Assembly: GCA_016713305.1 (NCBI GenBank)
Contig: JADJPK010000009.1
Span: 370,334 to 434,333, forward strand
Origin: Betaproteobacteria bacterium
GTDB taxonomy: Bacteria > Pseudomonadota > Gammaproteobacteria > Burkholderiales > Ga0077523
Direction: 5' to 3'
DNA length: 64,000 bases
Position numbers and translations under genes: made by a program. The notes beneath the pieces were generated by a model. The model had not been told where the DNA came from and made no database searches. It worked only from the letters and a program-made list of their open reading frames with translations. Numbering within the stretch: position 1 is the stretch's first letter; each line of letters starts with the position of its first letter. Positions 25,324-33,238 of the stretch are shown here, piece by piece.

Positions 25324-27009
25324 CTATTTCCCCTCGCCGATCGCCTTCTTCCGTATCGCGCCCAGCGTGGCCCGGGTGGTGATCACCTCGGGGTCGAGCA
25401 GGATGTCGAGGATCGCGGGCTTGCCCGAGGCGCGGGCGCGCTCGAAGGCTGCGGGAAACTCCTCCGTGGTGCGCACCGTTTCGCCGTGACCGCCATACGC
25501 GCGTGCGAGCGCCGCGAAATCCGGATTGGTCAGGGACGTGCCGTGAACCCGGGCCGGATACTCGCGCTCCTGGTGCATCCGGATGGTTCCGTACATGCCG
25601 TTGTTGAAGAGCAGCACGATGATCGGCAGTCCGTACTGCACGGCGGTGGCGAACTCCTGCCCGTTCATCATGAAGTCGCCGTCACCGGTGAAACACAGGA
25701 CATTCCGGCCGGGATGGACCGCCTTGGCGGCCACGGCCGCGGGCACACCGTAACCCATCGCGCCGTTCGTCGGGCCGAGCTGCGTGCGCCACGGACCGTA
25801 GGGATAGAACCGGTGCGCCCAACTGGAAAAGTTGCCCGCCCCGTTGGTGATGATCGTGTCGCGCGGCAGGGTCTTTGCGATCCACTCCACCATCCGGCTC
25901 GGATTGAGGGGGCCGGGAACCTCCACCGGCGACGAATTCTCCACGTGGTCGCGCCGCGCGGACGCGGTCCATTCGGACCAGCGGCTGCCGTTCACGGGGT
26001 CGAGCGCCGCTGCGGCCTCCGCGAATTCGCGCATGCCCGAATTGATGAGCAGATCGGCCTGATAGACACGGCCCAGTTCCTCGGCGCCCGGATGGACGTG
26101 CACGAAGTTCTGCCTGAGTCGTGGAACATTGAACAGGGCATAGCCGTTGGTGGTCATCTCGCCCAGACGGGCCCCGACGCACAGGATGAGATCCGATTCC
26201 TGCAGCCGCTTCTGCAGCTTGGGCGAGACGCCCACGCCGATTTCGCCGGCGTACTGCGCATGCAGATTGTCGAAGAGGTCCTGCCGGCGGAACGTGCAGG
26301 TCACGGGCAAACCGTTGCGCTCGGCGAACCGCTGGATGTCCGCGCAGGCTTCCGCGTTCCAGCCGCCGCCGCCGAGAATCACCATGGGACGCTGCGCTTC
26401 CTGCAGCATCTTCCGCATCGCAGCCAGGTCGCGCGCGCCGGGGTTCGCCGCGACACGCTGATAGGGCTTCGTCTGCATCGGTGCCAGGCGGGCGGTCAGC
26501 ATGTCTTCCGGCAACGAGAGCACCACGGGTCCGGGCCGGCCGGACATCGCCACGTGGAAGGCGTGGCTCACGAGTTCGTGGATGCGGTCGGGGCGATCGA
26601 TCTGCGCCACCCACTTGGCGATGTTGCCGAACATGCGCCGGTAGTCGACTTCCTGGAACCCTTCGCGCTCGACCACGTCGCTGCCCACCTGCCCCACGAA
26701 GAGGATCATGGGCGTGGAATCCTGCTGCGCGGTGTGCACCCCGATGGAGGCATTGGTCGCCCCCGGTCCGCGCGTGACGAAGCAGATCCCCGGACGATCG
26801 GTGAGCTTGCCGCAGGCCTCCGCCATGAACGAGGCACCGCCGTCCTGGCGGCAGACATAGAGGCTGATGCGATCCTGCACGTCGTGCAGTGCGTCCAGCA
26901 CCGCGAGATAGCTCTCGCCAGGCACGCAGAAGGCGGTGTCCACGCCGTGCGTGAGCAGCGAGTCCACCAGGATCTTGCCGGCGTGCGGCAGGCCGTTGTC
27001 CGAAGTCAT
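25324..27009 (-). CDS. Thiamine-diphosphate enzyme of the acetolactate synthase family
   Basis: A 561-residue three-domain ThDP enzyme. The N-terminal PYR domain has VDTAFCVPGESYLAVLDAL and FVTRGPGATNASIGVH; the central domain has a GGGGW nucleotide-like turn; the C-terminal PP domain has the cofactor motif FTGDGDFMMNGQEFATAV ending LLFNNGMYGT. The residue that normally is the catalytic Glu is Asp here (VCRQDGGASFMAEA, near residue 52). The gene is not in an ilv operon and lacks a regulatory subunit, so a catabolic 2-oxoacid decarboxylase or carboligase is as likely as acetolactate synthesis. ATG at 27009 is used; earlier in-frame codons are in the leader shared with lldP. Confidence 0.88.
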   Translation of the reverse strand: MTSDNGLPHAGKILVDSLLTHGVDTAFCVPGESYLAVLDALHDVQDRISLYVCRQDGGASFMAEACGKLTDRPGICFVTRGPGATNASIGVHTAQQDSTPMILFVGQVGSDVVEREGFQEVDYRRMFGNIAKWVAQIDRPDRIHELVSHAFHVAMSGRPGPVVLSLPEDMLTARLAPMQTKPYQRVAANPGARDLAAMRKMLQEAQRPMVILGGGGWNAEACADIQRFAERNGLPVTCTFRRQDLFDNLHAQYAGEIGVGVSPKLQKRLQESDLILCVGARLGEMTTNGYALFNVPRLRQNFVHVHPGAEELGRVYQADLLINSGMREFAEAAAALDPVNGSRWSEWTASARRDHVENSSPVEVPGPLNPSRMVEWIAKTLPRDTIITNGAGNFSSWAHRFYPYGPWRTQLGPTNGAMGYGVPAAVAAKAVHPGRNVLCFTGDGDFMMNGQEFATAVQYGLPIIVLLFNNGMYGTIRMHQEREYPARVHGTSLTNPDFAALARAYGGHGETVRTTEEFPAAFERARASGKPAILDILLDPEVITTRATLGAIRKKAIGEGK

Positions 27010-27213
27010 GTGAGAGTTCCGTGATCTGTTCGAGAGGTCCGCACCCGCGACGCAGCGGCGGACGGCAATGATGGCAGACGGTCCGGACGGGAGGAAGGGC
27101 CGTGAGCCCTTGGTTTCGAGTGTGCGACGGCCGGCACGGCCACGGAGCCGCCGCGATTTCGCGGAACCCGCCACGGAGACTCTTTCCCTGGCGACTGGAG
27201 TACGCCCTGTCGA

Positions 27214-27219
27214 TATAAT
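27214..27219 (+). promoter_or_regulatory. TATAAT box before lldP
   Basis: Perfect TATAAT at 27214-27219, 85 bases before the lldP start, in the 294-base divergent intergenic region. The -35 position (27191-27196, GCGACT) is poor, so an activator may be needed. Confidence 0.4.
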
Positions 27220-27303
27220 CCGACCCCTTCGGCCCGGGGGGCCGGCCTTGCGGCCGGACAGGGCCGATCGAGCCGCGAACAACGATTCAGGAGGAGCACA
27301 CCC

Positions 27304-29067
27304 ATGATCTGGCAGCAAGTCTACGACCCGTTGAACAACGCGGTCCTGTCAACGCTCTGCGCCGGCATCCCCGTCGTCGTGCTCCTCGGCGGCCTCGCCT
27401 TCCTGCACCTGTCGGCGCACATGGCCGCGATCTACGGGCTCATCAGCGCGCTCGTCATCGCCATCTTCGTGTTCGGCATGCCCTCCTCCATGGCGTTCGC
27501 CACGGCCGGCTACGGCGCGCTGTTCGGCCTGCTGCCCATCGGCTGGATCGTGCTGAACATCATCTTCCTGTACCAGCTGACCAAGGACAAAGGCTACTTC
27601 CAGGTGCTGCAGGACAGCATCGCCAACATCACGGAGGACCGGCGGCTGCAGCTTCTGCTGATCGCCTTCGCGTTCGGTGCCTTCTTCGAGGGGGCCGCCG
27701 GATTCGGCACACCGGTGGCAGTGACGGGCGCGATTCTCATCGGCCTGGGTTTCTCGCCCCTGGCGGCTTCCGGACTCTCGCTGATCGCGAATACGGCGCC
27801 CGTCGCGTATGGGGCTCTGGGTACGCCCATCATCACGCTGGCCAAGGTCACGGGCCTGGACGAGATGGCACTGTCCGCCATGGTGGGCCGCCAGTTGCCG
27901 TTCTTCTCCGTCCTCGTGCCGTTCTGGCTCATCTGGGCATTTGCGGGCTGGAAGGGCGTGAAGGGGATCCTGCCCGCCATCCTAGTCACCGGGGTCTCGT
28001 TCGCCATTCCGCAGTTCCTCATCTCCAACTATCACGGTCCGATGCTGGTGGACGTGGGCGCGGCGATGGTGTCGATGCTGTGCCTGGTGCTGTTCCTGAA
28101 GGTGTGGAAGCCGAAGGAGATCTGGACGACGACCAAGCTGCGCGGCCACGAGACCGACAGCGGCGAAGCGGATCCGGCGGCCAAGACCGCGTTCACGAAG
28201 CACGACCGCTCCGTGATCGTGAAGGCATGGATTCCCTGGCTGATCCTCACCGTGTTCGTGTTCGCCTGGGGGTTCCCCACGGTCAAGGACTTCCTCAACG
28301 GCTCGACCAAGCGCGTGGAAGTGCAGGCCGACGGCACGAAGAAGGATGTGAAGGTGCCTTACGCCTGGGATGGCGCGACCAAACTCGACTTCCCCATCGC
28401 GGGACTGAACGAGCAGGTCGAGAAGGTGCCGCCCGTCGTGGCGAAGCCCGTGAAGGAAAAGGCCATCTACACACTCAACTGGCTCTCCGCCACCGGCAGC
28501 GGCATCTTCCTCGCCGCGATCTTCGCCGGACTTTTCATGGGCTATTCGATCCCGGGTCTCCTCAAGAAGTACTGGCAGACCATCAAGCTCGTGAAGTACT
28601 CGCTGATCACCATCGCCGCCATGCTGTCCCTGGGATTCGTGACGCGGTATTCGGGTACGGATGCGACCATGGGCCTTGCCTTCGCATTCACCGGGGCCTT
28701 CTACCCGTTCTTCGGCACCATGCTGGGCTGGCTGGGCGTCGCGCTGACGGGTTCCGACACAGCGTCCAACGTGCTGTTCGGCGGACTGCAGCGCATCACG
28801 GCCGAGCAGTTGCATCTCAGCCCGGAACTCATGGCCGCCGCCAACAGTTCCGGCGGCGTCATGGGCAAGATGATCGATGCGCAATCCATCGTCGTGGCCT
28901 CCACGGCGACGCGGTGGTACGGGCACGAGGGCGACATCCTTCGCTACGTGTTCTGGCACAGCCTGATCCTCGCCGGACTCGTCGGCGTGGTGGTGTCTCT
29001 GCAGGCTTACGTGTGGCCGTTCACCGAGATGGTGGTGCACGGCGCAGCCGCCGCCGCAGCACACTGA
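27304..29067 (+). CDS. lldP: L-lactate permease
   Basis: Proton-coupled lactate/glycolate symporter of the LctP family, 587 residues, with some 13 hydrophobic segments. Signatures include VLNIIFLYQLTKDKGYFQVL, FGAFFEGAAGFGTPVAVTGA, NTAPVAYGALGTPIITLAK and, near the C-terminus, ALTGSDTASNVLFGGLQ and NSSGGVMGKMIDAQSIVVA. A hydrophilic loop at about 330-390 is typical of the family. AGGAGGAG at 27291-27298 is a strong ribosome binding site. No lactate dehydrogenase is adjacent; the divergent ThDP enzyme may act on a derived 2-oxoacid (inference). Confidence 0.95.
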   Translation: MIWQQVYDPLNNAVLSTLCAGIPVVVLLGGLAFLHLSAHMAAIYGLISALVIAIFVFGMPSSMAFATAGYGALFGLLPIGWIVLNIIFLYQLTKDKGYFQVLQDSIANITEDRRLQLLLIAFAFGAFFEGAAGFGTPVAVTGAILIGLGFSPLAASGLSLIANTAPVAYGALGTPIITLAKVTGLDEMALSAMVGRQLPFFSVLVPFWLIWAFAGWKGVKGILPAILVTGVSFAIPQFLISNYHGPMLVDVGAAMVSMLCLVLFLKVWKPKEIWTTTKLRGHETDSGEADPAAKTAFTKHDRSVIVKAWIPWLILTVFVFAWGFPTVKDFLNGSTKRVEVQADGTKKDVKVPYAWDGATKLDFPIAGLNEQVEKVPPVVAKPVKEKAIYTLNWLSATGSGIFLAAIFAGLFMGYSIPGLLKKYWQTIKLVKYSLITIAAMLSLGFVTRYSGTDATMGLAFAFTGAFYPFFGTMLGWLGVALTGSDTASNVLFGGLQRITAEQLHLSPELMAAANSSGGVMGKMIDAQSIVVASTATRWYGHEGDILRYVFWHSLILAGLVGVVVSLQAYVWPFTEMVVHGAAAAAAH

Positions 29068-29188
29068 CACGGCGCATCGTCCGCCGGCGTCGTCCGGCGG
29101 ACGGTGTCGGCGCAGCGCCCGGCACAGGGCGCCCGTTTCGCCGGTATCGTGCTTGCTGCCCGTGACGTCTGCAGCCGGCACATCACAG

Positions 29189-29228
29189 CCAAAAGAAAAA
29201 GCCCGCGATCGCGGGCTTTTTCTTTTGG
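29189..29228. terminator. Bidirectional intrinsic terminator between lldP and pnp
   Basis: A perfect 40-base palindrome: AAAAGAAAAAGCCCGCGATC followed by its complement and TTTTTCTTTT. The GC stem with A-tract before and U-tract after works in both directions for the two convergent units. Confidence 0.93.
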
Positions 29229-29263
29229 GGCCGGGAGCGAACTCCCGGCCAGGCGGGACGGGA

Positions 29264-31367
29264 TCAGCCTTGCGCGGGCGTCTCGTTCAGCAGCGCCTTC
29301 ATGGACAGGCGCACCTGACCTTTCTCGTTCACCTCGAGCACCTTCACGCGCACCGTCTGGCCTTCCTTCAGGTAGTCGGCCACGCTGTTCACGCGCTCGT
29401 TGGCGATCTGGGAGATGTGGACCATGCCGTCCTTGCCGGGCAGCAGGCTCACCACGGCGCCAAAGTCCAGCAGACGCAGGACGGTGCCTTCGTACACCCT
29501 GCCCACTTCCACCTCGGCCGTGATTTCCTCGATGCGGCGCTTGGCGGCTTCGCCGCCTTCGGCCGAGACGCAGGCGATGGTCACGGTGCCGTCGTCCTGG
29601 ATATCGATGGTGGTGCCGGTTTCCTCGGTGATGCTGCGGATCACCGCGCCGCCCTTGCCGATCACGTCGCGGATCTTCTCGGGCTTGATCTTGATGACCA
29701 TCATGCGCGGCGCGAAGGTGGAAAGCTCGGAACGCGGAGCATCGAGCGCACCCATCATCTTGCTGAGGATGTGCAGGCGTCCGTCGCGTGCCTGCAGCAG
29801 CGCGGAGTGCATGATCTCCTTGGTGATGCCCTGGATCTTGATGTCCATCTGCAGCGAGGTCACGCCGGCTTCCGTGCCAGCCACCTTGAAGTCCATGTCG
29901 CCCAGGTGATCCTCGTCGCCGAGGATGTCGGACAGCACGGCGAAGCTGTTGCCTTCCTTGATGAGGCCCATGGCGATGCCGGCCACGTGAGCCTTCATCG
30001 GCACACCGGCGTCCATCATGGCGAGACAGCCGCCGCACACGGACGCCATGGAGCTGGAGCCGTTGGACTCGGTGACCTCGGACACGACGCGGAAGGAGTA
30101 GCCGAACTCTTCGGGTGTCGGCAGAACGGCCACCAGGGCGCGCTTGGCGAGGCGTCCGTGACCGATCTCCCGGCGCTTGGGCGAGCCGACACGGCCGGTT
30201 TCGCCGGTCGCGTAGGGAGGCATGTTGTAGTGAAGCATGAAGCGCTCGGAGTATTCGCCCTGCAGCGCATCGATGATCTGCTCGTCACGCGCCGTGCCCA
30301 GGGTGGCCACGACGAGCGCCTGCGTCTCCCCGCGCGTGAACAGCGCGGAACCGTGGGCGCGCGGCAGCACGCCGGTGCGGATGGTGATCGGACGGACGGT
30401 GCGGGTGTCGCGGCCGTCGATGCGCGGCTCGCCATCGAGGATCTGGAACCGCACGATGCGCGCTTCGATGTCGCTGAAGAGATTCTTGACGGTGCGCTCG
30501 TCGGCGGGCGTGTCCGTGTCCTTGCACAGCGCGGCCACCACGCGATTGCGGATCTCGTCCACGCGCTGTGAACGGGCCTGCTTCTGCTTGATGGCGTAGG
30601 CTTCGCGGGTGTCGCGTTCGGCCAGTTCGGCCACGCGCGCCACCAGGGCCTCGTCCTTGGCGGGCGGCGCCCAGTCCCAAAGCGGCTTGCCGGCGACTTC
30701 GACCAGTTCGTGGATCGCGTTGATGACGGCCTGCATCTGGTCATGGCCGTACACCACGGCACCCAGCATGACGTCTTCGGACAGCTCCATCGCTTCGGAC
30801 TCGACCATGAGGACGGCCTGCTGCGTTCCGGCCACGACGAGATTGAGCTTCGATGTCTTCAGCTCGGTGGCGGAGGGATTCAGGACATACTGGCCATCGA
30901 TGTAGCCGACGCGCGCGGCGCCGATGGGACCGTTGAAGGGAATGCCCGACAGCGCCAGTGCCGCCGATGCACCGATCAAGGCGGGGATGTCGGGATCGAC
31001 ATCGGGATTGGACGACATCACCGTCGCCACGACCTGCACTTCGTTGTAGAAGCCTTCCGGGAACAGGGGCCGGATCGGCCGGTCGATCAGCCGGGACGTC
31101 AGCGTTTCCTTTTCGGAAGGACGGCCCTCGCGCTTGAAGAATCCGCCGGGGATGCGGCCCGCGGCGTAGGTGCGTTCCTGATAGTCGACGGTGAGAGGGA
31201 AGAAGTCCTGTCCCGGAGCGGCGTCCTTTCTTGCCGACGGCGGTGACCAGCACCACCGTGTCGTCCAGGGAGACCATGACTGCACCGGAAGCCTGTCGTG
31301 CGATCTCGCCGGTTTCGAGCGTCAGTGTGTGACGACCATACTGGATCGTCTTGCGGGAAATGTTCAA
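29264..31367 (-). CDS. pnp: Polyribonucleotide nucleotidyltransferase, frameshifted at codon ~47
   Basis: 3'-5' phosphorolytic exoribonuclease and degradosome component, about 700 residues when corrected. Residues 1-47 (MNISRKTIQYGRHTLTLETG to LVTAVGKK) and the rest (DAAPGQDFFPLTVDYQERTY onward) are in different frames; one extra A in the AAA run at 31227-31229 explains it. The protein then has two RNase PH domains (GRDTRTVRPITIRTGVLPRA; GFKV-like MDFKVAGTEAGVTSLQMDIK), a KH domain (VIGKGGAVIRSI) and an S1 domain (VLRLLDFGAVVSLLPGKDG). It follows rpsO as in most proteobacteria. Confidence 0.94.
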
Positions 31368-31435
31368 GTTCGTTGCCCTCTAGGGAATGCGAATCCCTCG
31401 GCGCATCTGCGCAAGCCCGCGCGCGCCAACGACAA

Positions 31436-31455
31436 CGGCTGGCCAAAGCCAGCCG
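31436..31455 (-). promoter_or_regulatory. Stem-loop between rpsO and pnp
   Basis: CGGCTGGC at 31436-31443 and GCCAGCCG at 31448-31455 form a perfect 8-base stem with a four-base loop. In E. coli the rpsO-pnp spacer carries a hairpin cut by RNase III that starts PNPase autoregulation; position here is equivalent, about 70 bases before pnp. There is no U-tract, so simple termination is less likely. Confidence 0.5.
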
Positions 31456-31526
31456 CTGCGAGAGAGATCCGACAGACGGAAATGGAAGAACGGCCGTCCA
31501 CGGTTGCGGACGCGCTGTTCAATGGA

Positions 31527-31796
31527 CTACTTGCGAAGACCGAGGCGCTCGATCAGCTTGCGGTAACCGTCGACGTCACGGCCCCGAAGATAATCGAGGA
31601 GCTTGCGACGGCGGCTCACCATCTTCAGCAGTCCACGGCGGGAGTGGTGGTCACGCATGTTGGACTTGAAGTGGGGGGTCAGCCCGTTGATGCGGGCGGT
31701 CAGCAGGGCAATCTGCACTTCGGGCGAGCCCGTGTCGCCCTTTGCGCGCTGGTAGTCGGTGACCAGCTGCGCCTTTTCGGCGGTCGTCACAGCCAT
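31527..31796 (-). CDS. rpsO: 30S ribosomal protein S15
   Basis: Primary 16S rRNA-binding protein, 89 residues, the exact family length. Conserved segments are GDTGSPEVQIALLTARINGL, HHSRRGLLKMVSRRRKLLDY and YRKLIERLGLRK. The ATG at 31796 follows AAAGGAGAG; a longer reading to 31862 runs through the promoter and is rejected. It has its own promoter inside the spacer after truB. Confidence 0.98.
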   Translation of the reverse strand: MAVTTAEKAQLVTDYQRAKGDTGSPEVQIALLTARINGLTPHFKSNMRDHHSRRGLLKMVSRRRKLLDYLRGRDVDGYRKLIERLGLRK

Positions 31797-31827
31797 CTCG
31801 ATGTTCTCTCCTTTAGCGAAGGGCGCG

Positions 31828-31856
31828 ATTGTAGCCATGATCGGCCCGGAATCCAA
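31828..31856 (-). promoter_or_regulatory. rpsO promoter
   Basis: On the minus strand TTGGAT (31856-31851), a 17-base spacer and TACAAT (31833-31828). The start site near 31821 gives a 25-base leader containing the AAAGGAGAG site. It supplements read-through from the rimP-infB operon. Confidence 0.5.
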
Positions 31857-31870
31857 GCACAATGAGCGGG

Positions 31871-32836
31871 TTAGCGCAGTTTTTCGGCGGTCTTTCCGGC
31901 GGGCTGGGTGGCCATGAGGCGAACCGGCCGCAGGACGCCTTCCCCGGTGGTTTCGCCCACTCCCAGAAACCGCCCCTCAGGATCGTACACCCTTGATCTT
32001 CCTGGAAAACCTTCACCCCTCAGGGAAACGACCTGCCCTCGCGTCAGGCTTCGGGCCTGCTCTTCTTCCAGGTCCAGGCGGGGCAAGGCATAGGGAAGCC
32101 GGTCCACCGGAAGCAGGCAGAGGTCGCGTTGCGGCTCGTCCATTGCCCGGAGCGCCTCGAGCGAGCAGGCGCCGGACACGTCGAACGGACCCGAAGCCGT
32201 CCGGCGCAGCGCCGACAGATGGCCGACGGTGCCCAGGGCGGCCGACAGGTCCTCGGCCAGGGAGCGGACATAGGTGCCGGTGCTGCAGACGACCGCGAAG
32301 CGCAACCGGTCGACCTCGATGCGCTCCAGGCCGAGTTCGCTCACCGTGATCGAGCGGACCTTCACCTCCACCTCCACTCCCTTGCGCGCATAGGCGTACA
32401 GGGGCTGCCCCTGGAACTTGAGGGCGCTGTACATCGGCGGGCGCTGGTCGTACGTGCCCGTGAACCGCCGGGCGACCTCGGCGAGGTCCGCGGAGTCGAT
32501 CGCGACATCGGCCCGTTCGATGACCTCCCCCTCGGCGTCGGCCGTGGAGGTGCGCACGCCCAGTGTGATCTCACCCTCGTAGCGCTTCACGCTTTCGAGG
32601 AGCCAGGAGGAGAACTTGGTGGCCTCGCCGAAACATACGACCAGGAGCCCTGTCGCCATGGGATCGAGCGTGCCGCCATGGCCGCCCTTCTCCGCACGGA
32701 AAAGACGCCGGAGTTCCTGAAGGAAGCCGTTGGAACTGCCCCCCCTGGGTTTGTCCGCCAGCAGCACGCCATCGAGCGGACGCCACACGATTCGCGGCCG
32801 GGGAGCGGCCGCGCTGTCACCGGCCCGGCCGCTCAC
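31871..32836 (-). CDS. truB: tRNA pseudouridine(55) synthase
   Basis: Makes pseudouridine 55 in the T-loop of tRNAs. 321 residues. The catalytic Asp lies in KGGHGGTLDPMATGLLVV near residue 58; other landmarks are GVLLADKPRGGSSNGFLQ, KRYEGEITLG, YDQRPPMYSALKFQGQPLYA and CSTGTYVRSLAEDL. A C-terminal PUA-like region follows (LTRGQVVSLRGEGF). Its ATG overlaps the rbfA stop by four bases. Confidence 0.96.
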   Translation of the reverse strand: MSGRAGDSAAAPRPRIVWRPLDGVLLADKPRGGSSNGFLQELRRLFRAEKGGHGGTLDPMATGLLVVCFGEATKFSSWLLESVKRYEGEITLGVRTSTADAEGEVIERADVAIDSADLAEVARRFTGTYDQRPPMYSALKFQGQPLYAYARKGVEVEVKVRSITVSELGLERIEVDRLRFAVVCSTGTYVRSLAEDLSAALGTVGHLSALRRTASGPFDVSGACSLEALRAMDEPQRDLCLLPVDRLPYALPRLDLEEEQARSLTRGQVVSLRGEGFPGRSRVYDPEGRFLGVGETTGEGVLRPVRLMATQPAGKTAEKLR

Positions 32837-33210
32837 TCGGAGGCAGAGGACCCGTCGGTCCCGACGGCGTCGTCGATGAGCTTGGAGAGTCTGGCGCCCC
32901 GCACGACCGATTCGTCGTATACGAAATGCAGTTCGGGCGTGACGCGCACCTTGAGTCCGTGTGCGAGTTCGGACCGGAGAAAGCCCGCCGCGCGCCGCAG
33001 GGTGGCGGCGGTTTCGGTCACCTTGTCCTCTTCGCCCAGAACGGTGAAGAACACCTTGGCGTGGGTGAGGTCCGGGCTCAGCTCGACGCCCGTGATCGTC
33101 ACGAGGCCGATGCGGGGATCCTTGAGTTCCAGCCGGATGATTCCGGACAGGTCACGCTGGATCTGATCCGCCAGCCGCGTGGCGCGGGGATTGTCTTTCG
33201 GACGGGCCAA
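32833..33210 (-). CDS. rbfA: 30S ribosome-binding factor A
   Basis: Cold-adaptation factor that binds the immature 30S subunit near the 5' helix of 16S rRNA. 125 residues with a single KH-like domain: RLADQIQRDLSGIIRLELKD, VTITGVELSPDLTHAKVFFT and FLRSELAHGLKVRVTPELHF. Between infB (28 bases upstream) and truB (overlapping). Confidence 0.95.
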   Translation of the reverse strand: MARPKDNPRATRLADQIQRDLSGIIRLELKDPRIGLVTITGVELSPDLTHAKVFFTVLGEEDKVTETAATLRRAAGFLRSELAHGLKVRVTPELHFVYDESVVRGARLSKLIDDAVGTDGSSASE

Positions 33211-33238
33211 TCCGCGGTCCTGCCGGGCGAGGACCCGC

